Positions 50,403 through 62,000 of a DNA stretch of 64,000 nt are shown here, in pieces. How positions within the stretch are numbered: the stretch's first letter is position 1; each line of letters starts with the position of its first letter. The notes below the pieces were generated by a model. That model saw nothing but the letters and a program-made list of their open reading frames with translations, did no database searches and was not told where the DNA came from. The DNA comes from Emiliania huxleyi CCMP1516 (Eukaryota > Haptophyta > Isochrysidales > Noelaerhabdaceae): contig NW_005199045.1 of the NCBI RefSeq assembly GCF_000372725.1, positions 611,417-675,416 of the forward strand. Reading direction: 5' to 3'. The translations under genes and the position numbers were made by a program.

Positions 50403-53336
50403 ATGATGGAGGACGCTCTGAGCGATCTGCTCGCTGGCCTTGGCCTCTCTCGCTACGCGCCCATCTTCGAGGAGGAGGCGATCACCGAGGTGGCGCTGCT
50501 CAAAAGCATCGGGAGCACAACTTTTGTGTCGTCAATGGCAGAGCTGAGCATGGACGAGTACGCGGCCGAGGCTCTGCGCGCCGAGCTGTTTGGCGCCGAG
50601 GCGCCACGGTCGGCGCCGTCGGTCCGACCCGGTCTCCTCGGCGAGGAGTCTGACGACGAGCTCGCCCTCGAGGAGAACGAGGAGGGCGGAGGTGACGACG
50701 ACCACGACAACCTAGTCCTCGAGGAGAACGAGCCTCCGCCACGACCGCCGGATATGACGACCACCGCTGCGGCCACTGCCGCCGCCGCACCCGCGGCAGC
50801 GATCGCCGATCCTCCGCCGACGCGGACTGCGCCTTCCGGCGGTGCGACCGGCGTGGCGGCAGCCGTCGGTGCGGCGGCTCAGGCGCGCCGCCACAAGGAG
50901 GAGGGCAACGCGGCGCTGCAGGCGGGCAAGCACGCCGAGGCTGCAAGGCTGTACGGCAAGGCGATCGGGTGCGACCCGACCGACCCGGTCTACCACTCCA
51001 ACCGCTCCGCCGCCTTTGCAGCGCTACACCGCTTCGCAGCCGCGCTCGCCGACGCCGACGAGGCGGCGCGGCTGCGGCCAGGGTGGGCCAAGGCGCACGT
51101 GCGGCGTGGGGCCGCTCTGATGGCGCTGGGTCGGCTGGAGGAGGCGCAGCGGGCGTACGGGCGGGCAGCCGCGCTTGAGCCGGGCAACGCGCAGCTGCGG
51201 CAGCTCGCCTCCGAGGCGGAGGAGGCGGCGACGGCGGTGAGGGGCGGCGAGGGCGGCGAGGGCGAGGGCAGCAACTGGGTGTCGGTGCTGAAGGAGGAGG
51301 TGCGGTACCGCACTTACATCGAGCTGGCGGACGACGACGACGAGGCGGAGGCGCTCGCCGCGTATGCGCGCGACCTGAGCTCGGCGCGCACTCCCGCTGT
51401 AGGATCCCCCCCCCCCCCCCTCGGCACATACACAAACACACTGCCGAGACTTAAAGACACGCGGAGATGCCACGAGGTTCGCTGCCTTGACGTCTCTAGA
51501 CTTCACGGCCGACCACATGCGAGACGGCACCAAAGCACGGCCCTGACATTGTCTCGCTCTCGCGCCGGTAGGCGCTTGACGAGTTGCGCGAAGGCGGCGC
51601 GCGCCTCGCCCTCCGCACTGGCGCGCGCTCGAAAGAGTAGGGGGGGGGGGAGGGGAGATGCAGCCAGTCCGATAGCGCGATTGCGCGCGGCGGTGAGCGT
51701 GGCCTCACGCTCTTCTTGGCCTTGCACAAGGCGCGCGCGGCGCGGCGGTGGACGTGACGGGCGTCTCGGCTGCGACAGCGGCGGGCCTAACGGTCGACGG
51801 CCCGAGATGCGGAACACATGCACGGACCCTGGCCGACACTGATGATGCATGTCTACACCGGGGTTGCGTACGGCACGCTTCACCTCGCCAGCCCCTCTCT
51901 CTTCATCGCATAGGTCGAGGGCACTCTGCGCAAGAGCGGGAGGCCCGTGTCTGTGCGGCTGAGGCACCGGATCCTAGATGAGCAGCAGAAGCCGAGCAAA
52001 CGGTGTTGCGCACGCACCTCACCGCGTTGATTCACACATCGCAAGAAGTCACGCGTTATTGCGGGTATGTCGATTCGACCGGCGTGTGTGCTCACCTCGT
52101 ACGGGTCTATTGATCTGTTCACACGTAGGCACCTCACGAGCTACTACGACGCCGAAGAGCACGAGGGCACGGCCGAGCAGGTCACGGCCCGTCGGCGCTC
52201 AGCTCGATTGATACTCCGCGACGCGTCCGCGACGCATGGGCTGTAGGACGCGCTCATCCGCTCCGAAATGGCGTCGGCCGCGGCAGAGGAGCGGCTGCGG
52301 CTGCAGCGGCTGAGCGGCGCCGCCGGCTGGTGCCAGTTGGTCAGGGAGTTGGGGAGCGAGGTGGAGGCGGCCGTGGGGGTAGGGTGCGAGCTCACGCGAT
52401 ACCCGGCGGTCTACGTCGACAAGATCGAGGTGCACCCTTTCTTTCCCGCTCCTGCCTCCGCTCCCCCCCCCCCCCCCCCCTTCGACCTATCCCAATAGCA
52501 GCCTCGTCCCAATCTCGCCTGCAGCGGCTAGAGCACGAGATGAGCATGATCAAGGCCGTGGCAACCAGCTGTCTCCTCGCTATGCGCGGCGCTGCGGCGG
52601 TCGGCCTCGGGTTCGACGGCACCGCGCCGTTTGCCGAGCATGTCTGGGTGCAAGGCCCGCCGGAGGGGGCGCGTCGCGCCGCCGACTGGTCCGTCGTCGT
52701 GGGAGAGGTGACGGAGAGAGCGCGCGAGATTGGGGTGGGGTTGGAACCGGTCGTGGGCGGCGCCCAATGAGGCGAGACGAACCAGGATCGAGCGCTGCAC
52801 GCCAGTCTCCCAGCTCGCGCCCACTGCCACCTCAGCTTGGCCGGCGCCTCCACGAAGCCCTCACCCTTCCTGCCTGGGATGACGCTTGGTTCAGGAGCCT
52901 CCTCACGCGTGGGATGTGAGCAGGTTGAGCCGCTCGAGGAGCGGGACCCGTCGGAGCGCTTCAGCGCGAAAGACCTCGTCCGCTCGGCGTTGGGTGAGAT
53001 TCGCTGAGATTGGCTCAGATATGGGGGGATAGAGACGAGTCCGCTCGCTATTGGGGGGGCGGCGGCGGCGACCAATTTTTGGCGGCACTACCGTAGCGAC
53101 TTCGGCGGTGCTTTGGCGCGCTGTAGGCGAGTGGTTGCGCGAGTGGTGGCGCTCGACGGCGCCCAAGCTGAGCATCGTCGACGGGCGCACTCCGCATGAG
53201 GGTCGCGTTGGCGCCCCGCTGCGTGGGTGCTGCAGAGGAGTTTTGGCCGAACCCTGCTGACGCCGTCCCTGTAGGCTACGCGCGCGTGCTCGGGCGGTAT
53301 GGCGTGCTCAATTGGCTGCTGTTTGGTTGGGCCTAG
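50403..53336 (+). CDS. SAM domain plus TPR protein, multi-exon
   Basis: The first exon (ATG 50403 to about 51390) encodes a SAM domain at residues about 3-62 (LSDLLAGLGLSRYAPIFEEE, EALRAELFG), an acidic stretch, an Ala-rich linker, and three TPR repeats of the STI1/Hop type at about 160-265 (RRHKEEGNAALQAGKHAEAA, YHSNRSAAFAALHRFAAALA, KAHVRRGAALMALGRLEEAQ). Such TPRs bind C-terminal peptides of Hsp90/Hsp70 or act as scaffolds. Later short exons include ALDELREGGARLALRTGARS, VEGTLRKSGRPVSVRLRHRI and SRLQRLEHEMSMIKAVATSC. The last is GYARVLGRYGVLNWLLFGWA with TAG at 53334-53336. Borders after exon 1 are not settled, and the exons from 52268 could belong to a second gene. Confidence 0.6.
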
Positions 53337-53661
53337 ATGCTCCAGTCAATCTCCTGTATCGAATTAGCACAAGGACACGGACGCATTCTGCAGCATTCGT
53401 TCACGTTGCAGCCGCTATATTTCGTAGCCTTCGTCTTCTCGCACGAGGCGGCGAGTGCTACTGAGTTTTCACGATGCTCTAACACTCCAGGCTGGGCGGA
53501 CGAGCAGCTCGACGGCGAGTCTATCCTGCAGCTTGTACAACACGGGCCGGTGCGCAGAGAGCCTTGCCGTCATTTGGAACCACCCCATGAACGAGCTGAT
53601 CCAGCGCGTTCGTCCCGGAGAGCCCCGCTTCGCCTCTCTAACACCATCTCTGTGAGACAAG

Positions 53662-53895
53662 GTGAGCGAACGGTCCGCTGAAGAGCGCGAGGCGGCGCAG
53701 CGCCGCTGGGCCGCCTTCACACAGGAGGCGTTTGTGCGTCTTGGCCCGCGCCGTTTCGACGAGATGAATGCGCAGATCGGCCAGATGAACGACGGCGAGA
53801 TCTCGGTCGACGATTTGCTTGCCCGGGCGCGCTATTTCATGTGCCCTGACAATGAGGATTTGCACGCGGCCCTCGGCCAGATGATCCGTGGCTAG
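53662..53895 (+). CDS. Small conserved-looking C-terminal exon
   Basis: The frame reads SERSAEEREAAQRRWAAFTQ, then GPRRFDEMNAQIGQMNDGEI and DLLARARYFMCPDNEDLHAA, with TAG at 53893-53895. It has no ATG of its own and follows an AG, so it is probably a last exon; an upstream ATG frame at 53338 is a candidate partner. The helical pattern slightly resembles C-terminal segments of ZNF598-type proteins, at low confidence. Confidence 0.4.
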   Translation: MSERSAEEREAAQRRWAAFTQEAFVRLGPRRFDEMNAQIGQMNDGEISVDDLLARARYFMCPDNEDLHAALGQMIRG

Positions 53896-54047
53896 AGCAG
53901 GTGGAAACAGCGGTTGGGCCGCCATCTTCACCCCCCCCACACTGGTGTGGGGCCCCAACGCACGGAGGGGGGACGGGACGCGAGCAGGCGCGCGTACTTC
54001 CTCGTGTCGGTGTGGCCGTGTGGGAGCGATAGGCTAAGGGATAGGTT

Positions 54048-56755
54048 TTGGCCTTCTGCCAATTGGTATTGGCCTTCTGCCATATGGTACGGATTTCGCC
54101 GGAGATGGTTATACCCCCCCCCCCATCTTCTGGTTCTGCATTCTCACGATACGGTATTAAATCCCTATCATTGAAAGTAGCAGCCCAAAATCGCGGCACG
54201 GTACTTCGATTTGGTCGATTTGGCGGCCTTCCCCCCGACCGCGCCCCGGCCCCTGCCTCCCGGGGGCCCAACCCGAAGCGCCCGGCCGCTCGGCGGCGCC
54301 GTTCGGCCGACGGGGCCAGCCGTGCGGCGCCCGGTCGCCCGCCGCAGGACCGAGCCCGACCGGCCCACGCGCACGGCCTGGCCTCGACCGCCACTCTCTG
54401 CGGCGGAATCGGCACCGTCGGCGCCCTCTGGATCCTCCTGGCACTTCTCGGCTTCCTCCCGACGGTCGGCGGCACCAACCCCGTGCGCTTTGAGTCACAC
54501 TCGATCCTCGGCATGCGCATTCTGAGCCGCTCCGACTTCCCCTCAGACGGACAGTACCTTGCGTATCAGCGGGACACGTACACCAGAGTGACCGGCCGGG
54601 ATCTGGATCTGCAGCTCGAGGGACGCACGACTTCGACGTCTCTCTTCAAAACCATGCAAGAGACCCTCGACCTCGCCCGTACCAACCTCGCGAGCGGCGT
54701 CACGGCGGACGAGTTGAAGCTGAAAGAAGACCTGCATGGATGGAACAACCTGAACGAGGTGTACCGCGCTGCCAAATATGAGAGCATCTATGGAACGGCC
54801 TTGGAGGATGATGTCGGCCGTGCTTACGATGCGGGCTTGGAAAGGGCGATACAAAACGGTACAAAAGTCAAGCTGCGGAGCAAGTACCGCGAGCATCTGC
54901 GCAACATGCGAAAAAAGATAGAGCCAGCAAAGATGGCGGACCGTAAGAAGAAGCAGGCGGAGGCGAAGCAACAAGAAGAGCAGCAGCGCGCTCGCCCCGG
55001 CCGGCGCGCTCAAGAAGTCATGAATGGCACTCTCCCTGTCGAGCCGAGTGACGTCGGCAGGCACGCTCGCGCTCACACAAAACACCCTCGCACCCTTCCC
55101 AGGAGACTTCACCATTCTCCGTTCTTGACGCCCGCAGGCTCGATCTCGCGCCTGAAGAGGCCAAACCCGCCACCACCTGCTCCGCTTGCGACGCACAGCT
55201 CTTTCCCGACGAGGTCACATCGACCAATCCCACGCTCGGCTCGCACTGCTGCAGACAGACAGGGCAAGGTTGTGCTCGACGTCGTCAAAGTTCCAGATCC
55301 GGCTCTGACAAAGCTTTGGCACGCGACCTCTGCGATTGGCAACACGCTCCGCAAGTTTGCTCGGCCGATCAACAACGCCTTCGCTATGGCCAGTCAAGTC
55401 GTTCACAGCCTTCACATGCCAAAACTCGCGCCCGGCCGCAATGGGTGGAATCCGTCGCTCGTTATCCAAGGAAAGCTCCATCACTTCATGGGCCCGTTGT
55501 TTCCTGCTGAAGGCAAGCCAACGGCCTTCGCCCAGACGTACATGCACGACCCGTCCATGGCGAACACGACCGCCCTCGATTTGCGTATGGGTCGCATCTA
55601 CCTGCCGGCCAATGCGACCGCGGGCGAAAAGGAGCGAGTACGCGAGCTACTCGACGTGTTCGGGAAGGCAATTTGCGAGCACAATCCGTACGTAAAAGAC
55701 TTCATGACGGTACGCGTCGATCTTCGGCGGGCTGAACAGGAAAACCGTCGCTAACCGCACGCCACATGCACTTTTTGTAGGCGAGCCAGCTTGCGAGCAA
55801 AGACGACAGCGTCGCGAAGATTGTCATCAACGCCGACGCACGGCCGCCACCGTCAGACGGCGACGGCCCGGCTTCATCTCACGCGAGGCGGTACAACCCA
55901 CCGAATGCGTACGAGGAGATCTCTGTGCTCATGCCCGACGCTGAGGTTGGCGGGCGAGACGAATCGCTCCTTTGACCCGCTGCATTTCGTGCTGCTGTTT
56001 CCGGGCGGCGATGACGGCTGGAAAATAAACATGGAGAAGCAGGGCACGAAGCAGAGCGTGACTCCGTGCGATTACTACGCCTATCGGATGCAATGGCGCG
56101 TCAACGACGACGGCGGCAACGCGCTGCTCATGTCGCAACGTCTGTTCCAGGCGACCGTCGCCGAGGAGGGGGGACGGGGGAGAGGCGTCCCCTCCCCCGC
56201 GCGACGTCACTGCCCGTTCTCCCCTTAGGAATACGCTTGCAGCGCCTTCGCCAAGGCCGAGCACTGCAGGCTTCAGTGGCAGCGACACAACCAAACGGCC
56301 ATCCGTGCCGCCATGTACCAGGGCCTGTGCGATCACGTCGCGGCGGGCGACGCTGGGAAGCCGATCGGCAAGCGGATCGTCCTGTCGAACAGCTTTGTTG
56401 GAGGGAATCGAGACATGGCAAAACGATACCAGGATGCGATGGCATGCGTGCGGCATCGCGGCAAGCCGTCTTTTTTCATCACATTCACGTGCAACCCGAA
56501 GTGGAGCGAGATTGTCGACTCGCTACCCGCCGGTGTGTCCGCCACAGATCGTCCAGATATCGTCTCTCGAGTCTTTCGCCTTAAGCTCAACCAGATGCTC
56601 TACGACATAAAAAAGGGGGACGCCTTCGGGAGAGCAGTCGCTCATCTTGCAGTGGTCGAGTTCCAAAAGCGGGGCCTCCCTCATGCTCACATTTTGGTCA
56701 TTCTTGCTGAGTGCGACCGTATCAAATCTGGCCCGCGGGACGATGTGTGAGTCCG
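54048..56755 (+). pseudogene. Truncated Helitron Rep (replication initiator) gene
   Basis: The later exons are typical of the Helitron-like N domain and Rep: PSLVIQGKLHHFMGPLFPAE, TAFAQTYMHDPS, VIVRELL-type HNPYVKDFMT, AKIVINADARPP, EEISVLMPD, SFDPLHFVLLFPGGDDGW, TPCDYYAYRMQWR and then FFITFTCNPKWSEIVDSLPA. The HUH-type motif PHAHILVILAECDRI ends it. The frame breaks at 56749 just after PRDDV, before the catalytic Tyr motif and the whole helicase, so it cannot transpose alone. The N-terminal part has a membrane-like helix (TVGALWILLALLGFLPTVGG) and a long charged coil with AKMADRKKKQAEAKQQEEQQ. Some exon borders (about 55020-55260, 55708-55780, 56150-56228) appear to be introns. Confidence 0.8.
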
Positions 56756-57240
56756 ATGTAGATCGATGTAGAGCGCGATTTTGCTGTAGAGTTTGTTGTA
56801 GAGGCTCTATCGCTCTACCGACAGCCAAACCGCCGGGAAGGTAGTGACTCAAAGAGGTCGAGCCGCACTACTATCGCTACGCCGAGCCGAGCTGACGCGC
56901 CGAGGCGCCGGCCAGTCGCAGCCGTGAGGCATGCCACAGCAACAGAGGCACCTGCCACCCATTGGGCGGGCAGAGAGAAGGCCGGGCAGCACTGGCAAGT
57001 GCAACGCGCCTCATGTCGGAGAGCGACCGTGCCTCGTTCGCCGCTTATGATGTAGAGTTTGTTGTAGAGATTTCACGTTGTAGAGTGCCCCTCTACATCG
57101 CTCTACAGGCGACTCACATCGTCCCGCGCCGGATGTAGAGCTCTACAGCTCTACAGCGCTCCAGAGCGCTCTACATCTCTACAGCTTCTACAGCGCTCTA
57201 CATACACTCTATCTACATCCTCTACACCCTCCCTCAGAGT
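56756..57240. repeat. Array of GTAGAG/CTCTAC motifs with inverted duplication of the Helitron break
   Basis: GTAGAG or CTCTAC recurs more than 20 times, in runs such as GATGTAGAGCTCTACAGCTC. GCGGGACGATGTG at 56737-56749 (the broken Helitron codons) reappears inverted at 57113-57129 within GACTCACATCGTCCCGC. No coding content. Confidence 0.65.
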
Positions 57241-57779
57241 TGGAGGTGCTCCGGCCTGCCTGGCCTGATTGCGCAGCTCGCCGCCGTTGTCACTCAACAC
57301 GTGCGTCATGCGTGGTGCCATCTGTGCAGAGCGTGTGAGCAGCAGAGGAGCTGCTCTCCAGGCTTCAGGCGCAAAGAGATGCATGCCCAGCGAAACGCAG
57401 GGGCGCCCCCCCCGACCGAGCTGCGAAACAACGGCGTCCACACCGCTTGCCGCTCGAGAAGCCCCAAAATTTTCTTCGGCGCTGCTCCATTCTGGCAACT
57501 CTCGAGTTTCCCTGAGCTCAGCCTCCACCCACACTACATTAGGTGCTCTCACCTCAACACCTTGGGTGCAGTCCCTCTGACCCCTACCCCCGGTGCCGGT
57601 GTGGGCGCTGGCCGGCACACTTAGGTAGAGGTACAGTAAGGTACAGATATGGGCCACTTACCTAAGGTGGAGGTATAGGACACCGCGCGCTACCTCGGTA
57701 AAGGTACGGGTGAGGTATGTGGGCGCCTCGCCGGACACACGCTCGCTCCCTCTTGACGGCCCCGCCCGACATGCTACTA
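57241..57779. other. Repeat-rich stretch without a gene
   Basis: Contains the dispersed repeat at 57318-57390. A segment at 57457-57530 resembles, inverted, the interior of the long TIR element near 3985-4030 (CTCAGGGAAACTCG). AGGTA-rich sequence spans 57622-57720. Confidence 0.5.
57318..57390 (+). repeat. Dispersed repeat, copy 2 of 44384-44456
   Basis: Same ordered blocks as at 44384, beginning CATCTGTGCAGAGCGTGTGA. Confidence 0.85.
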
Positions 57780-58769
57780 AGTCATAGCAGCATATGGCGT
57801 GTTCTGGGGAACACCGGCGCGTTGGAGCAGCGACATGTCGACGTCACGGAGAGCGGGTCGGCGGAGGGTGGGTCGGCGGCCTGGCCGAGTCCGAGAGGAT
57901 GGCGCAGCCGAAGCGGCAGCGTCGGAGCTCGATGGGGGTCCGGCGAGTTGGAGGACGGTGCAGCCGAGGGGGCGGAGACGTTGCCGTACTTCACCGTGAA
58001 CTCGACGGCCGTGCCCGCGTACGACGCGTTCTGCTCCGCGCCGGTGAGGTGCGGGGAGAGCGCTTGCCCGTAGTCCCATGTTGACGACACCAGTAGACAG
58101 CTCCGTGCCGAGCATTGATGTACAGAGGGCCTGGTAGATGACTGGACCAAAGCACTGCACACCGGAACCAAACACTGCATGCACTTGCTCGCTTCCGGCC
58201 CCGCTGTGCTCTTGGAATGCAGCGTTGCACGCCACGGCACAGCCAGGTGCGGCAAACGCTGGATGCTCGGTCATCATCGCCTCCGTGCTTGTCCCTGCCT
58301 GCAGCCATACTGCGTCAGTTAGCGGGTAGAAGAAATTGGCAAAGCGTGCGAAAGCTCCGCGAAGCGTTCATTCACAGCCTTGTTATTGAGAAGAAAATAC
58401 GTTATGGCGCTGTGCGCTGGTCTGTGAGAGGTTGAGGTGCGAGCCCTGGAGGCCCTGGGGATGGGGGGAGACTACCCGCGGGCCTAGAAGGCCCGCGCGC
58501 AGGGGGGTGGGGCATTGAGACCGGTCATGAATGAGTGCGCGACACGCATGTTGCGAGCAAGCAGCGTTGTTGATGTTCTGCGCGTCGCCACAGACGGCGG
58601 CGCGCGAGAGCTGTTGCGAGTGGTGCTGGACGAAGCCCCGGGCGATGCCGGAGGCTGTGCCGTAGTCGGTGCGGTCGACGGCGCTCGGGCTGCCAACCTC
58701 TTTGGCGAAATTGAAGATGATTCTCTTGGTTGGCGGCGCGATGCCGCCCTGGCTTTCGACGAGATTCAC
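57780..58769 (-). CDS. Possible hypothetical gene, fragmentary
   Basis: Minus-strand segments with natural composition: NFAKEVGSPSAVDRTDYGTA and AQNINNAACSQHACRALIHD (58700-58510), then MMTEHPAFAAPGCAVACNAA, SGVQCFGPVIYQALCTSMLG (58277-58120) and EQNASYAGTAVEFTVKYGNV (58040-57970). They lie in different frames and would need introns. A dispersed repeat sits between the first two. I cannot build a full model or name a family. Confidence 0.3.
58370..58462 (+). repeat. Dispersed repeat, copy 2 of 903-984
   Basis: TTCACAGCCTTGTT, then an extra 13 bp, then TATGGCGCTGTGCGCTGG and the GAGCCCTGGAGGCCCT tail. Confidence 0.7.
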
Positions 58770-59024
58770 ATCTGTCTGAAGCGCCGCAAAACATGATAGC
58801 TGGGCTCGTCAGTCCTCCTGTCGAGGCGCCCCGGCAAGAGTCCGACAACGACAGCTTGCCGGGTCAGGGCTACACGTCCAGCCACGCATCGATAGCCTCC
58901 AACAACGCCTCCCCGGCGCAGAGGGGCCCCCGGAGGGATGCTCAACCGCCCCACCCACGCCGCTTGCCGCGCGGCCACTTCTTATTGTGGCTCAGCGTCC
59001 TTATCGAGTGCGCACACACACGGC

Positions 59025-62000
59025 ATGCAGCGGAACTTCGAGGTTCCCAGCCTCCAGCTGCCCGGCCTGAGCGAGCTGCCCTTTCCCGGCCTCTCCGACT
59101 TCGCCGCTCAAAGCGCGGCGACCAGCGGTGGCCGCGCTGACGATGCGCCTCCATCACCGCCAGACGACCTGGCCGAGCTGGATGGCTTTGGCACCTGCGA
59201 CGTGGTGGGTCCGCTCGCCGCCGTCAACCTGGTGGCAGTGGGCCTGCTCATGTGCCTCATGGTGCGGCGGCCAATCGCCCGCACGGCGGAGTTCTCCCTG
59301 CTCGTCGGTGCGCAGCTCGTTGGAGCGCTCGTGCAAGCAGACTACCTCTACATCTGGCTGGCGAGCGGCGGCGTGACCGAGGCGTACGCCCGCGCGCACC
59401 CGATGGAGGAGTGGTTGCGCCTGTTCTCGGGCCTCGGCGTCACTCTCTATTTCCTGGCCATGTCGATCCAGCTCCTGCGCACCGTGCGATCGCCCTTCCA
59501 GGCGCGGCAGCCGCGACGCTGCGCCGCAGTCTCCCGCCCCACATCCCCCACGTTGCGAGCGCTGCCACCCTCTCGCAGGTCGGCAGTAACGCCGCCTACC
59601 ACATCCTCGCCTGCAGCGTCGCCGCCGGCTTCGCTGCTCTCGCCGTCCAGTTTGAACTGAGCGATGAGGCGCTGCTCGATGTGCCGCCCGGCGACGCTGC
59701 TCGCTGGGCCCTCACGATCGTCCGCTCTGCCTTGTACATTCTCGCGCTCGCCACCCTGCTCTATGCGTGGAGGCTCATCCTCCGCGGCGTGCAGGCTAGA
59801 GTCGCCCAGTTGGCCCGAGACATCCCACCCGAGGCAGCTCCGCGGTGCCCGCGGCGGGCGCACCTCCCTCTTCCGCGTGCGAGCGAGAGTGTGGGCCGAT
59901 GTCCTTCTGTCGCGCAGAGCCCGTGAAGCCGCGAACCCCCCCTCCCCCCCTCCCACACCGCCCCTCCCCACCACCACCACCACACACCAACCCTCTCCGT
60001 GGCAGGCTGCTGACGCGGCTTACACTCAGAAGCGACGCATCCTGACCGTTGCGCTCGCCACAATACTCCTCATCGAGGCCGTCTTTGGCATCTTCCCGCC
60101 GCTGGTGCCATCGCCGCCGCCGCTGAGTGGAAGGCACGGGGATTGTTCGCGAGGAGCGCCGCACGGATGCTGCTGTAGGTGCCGTTGGTGCTCATCGATG
60201 GCTTTCACCTCGACGGCCACTCGGTGGACCCCTCGACACGCCCCAGACGCTCCATCGCCGCTCTCACTGCCGTTTCCTCCTCAACACCACACTCCTCCTT
60301 ACCACGCCGTCTCGCCCCTGCGCCACAGGCCGCGTGCACCGCCACGATCCTCCTTGGGCTGCAAGACGCCGTGCTCGCCGCCTCGTGGCTGCTGGTGCCT
60401 CCCTTGCTCCCCCGCTCCCCCCTCGCCCCCCCTCCCGTCTTACTCGCCGTCTCCCCCTCCCAGCTCCCTTCTCACCGTCCACCTGCATCTGCTCCCCTCC
60501 CAGGTGCTGCAGTACTCTGCGCACAAGCTGCGCGAGGCGGCGCAGGGCGATCGGCGGAGCATCTCCCTCGAGACCAAGGGCAGCTTCGAGCCTGAGGGCG
60601 CGGGGGACCTCTCCGCCGCGCTGCGGAAGCAGCTGGTCTCGCTTATCACGGAGGGCGCATGCCGCTCAGCATGGGAGGCGGGGCGCGAGAAATGGGTTTC
60701 GGCTGGTGGCCGCTCCGCGCCGCATGACGCCCGGACGGTTCTTTCCTAGGTGGAGCGCGAGTCGGAGGAGGGGCTCGTGTCGAGTCTCACGCCGCCAGAG
60801 TGCACGACAGAGCAGGCACGCGTCTAGCGAGCGTCCAGCGAGCGTCCAGCGTCCAGGGAGAGGACAGGCACACAGGCACACACACACAGGCACACACACA
60901 CACGCGCGCGCGCGGCGCGCGCGCGCACAGAGAGGCGGAAGGGGGGGGGGGGGCGTCATGCCCACCACACGACAGCCACACCGACCACAAGCGCACGGCG
61001 CCCACCATCCTTCACGCTANNNNNNNNNNNNNNNNNNNNNNNNNNNNNNNNNNNNNNNNNNNNNNNNNNNNNNNNNNNNNNNNNNNNNNNNNNNNNNNNN
61101 NNNNNNNNNNNNNNNNNNNGGGGGGGGGGGGCTTGGGTTCCTCAGGCCATGCCATTGGTCACCTTGGGGCCGACATCCGTGACCCGGCCGCAGGACAAGG
61201 TCGAGCTGGCCGAGGAGTACCGCAGCGTGTCGACCCTCTCGCGTTTTGGCACCTCCCAGGACGTGCGCGGCAGCCGGCAGACGCCGGTGCACGTCTCCAC
61301 GTTCGCTCCGCGGATCTTTCATGAGTTGCGGCGATTCGGCGGCGTCAGGCGCCTCTTCCTGGCTTTTCCACCGCCCGCCCCCCGCCAGCCGTCTCGCTGC
61401 CTCGCTACCTTCGCAGCTGTGGCTCTCGCATCGCTGTCAACCGCCCCGCTCGCTGTCTCACCGCTTCCCATCCCCACGGTGTCAGCACGCGCGAGTACAC
61501 GCATTCGCTCGGCGGTGAGGCGACGGAGCGCTTCACCGAAGGCAAGTCGGGCGCGTTGCTCTTCCTGCTGGAGCGTGCGCTGTGAACGGCGTCTTCACAC
61601 TTGCTGGAGCGAAACAGGCGCCTTCTTTTACTTTACGCACGACCGCCGGTACATCATCAAGACGGCGAGTAAGGTGTGGGAGACGGATCCTCGTTTCGCC
61701 ACATGGGGGGGGGCCGTTACCGCCGGGCCGTTTTCCTCCCCGCAGGAGGAGTTTGCCCCGCTGATGCGCATCCTGCCGGTGACATGAGAGACCCTCGAGA
61801 CGGCCCCTAGAGAAGAGTCATGGGCCCCTTCCAGACGCTCTTTAGCTGTCGCCCTGGGGGCCCTGACCCCCCCCCCCCCCCCCCTCCTCAGCGCTACCAC
61901 ACGCACGCCAAGCGGCATCCACACTCGCTCATCAACCGCATCGTCGGCGCACACGAGCTCTCGCTGTACGGGCAGCGGGTGCGCGTGATGGTGGTCGAGA

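Noticed and set aside
61346-61490. Stop or frameshift making the PIPK a pseudogene
   Set aside because: Frame changes are explained by short GC-AG, GT-AG and one GA-AG introns that rebuild the family motifs.
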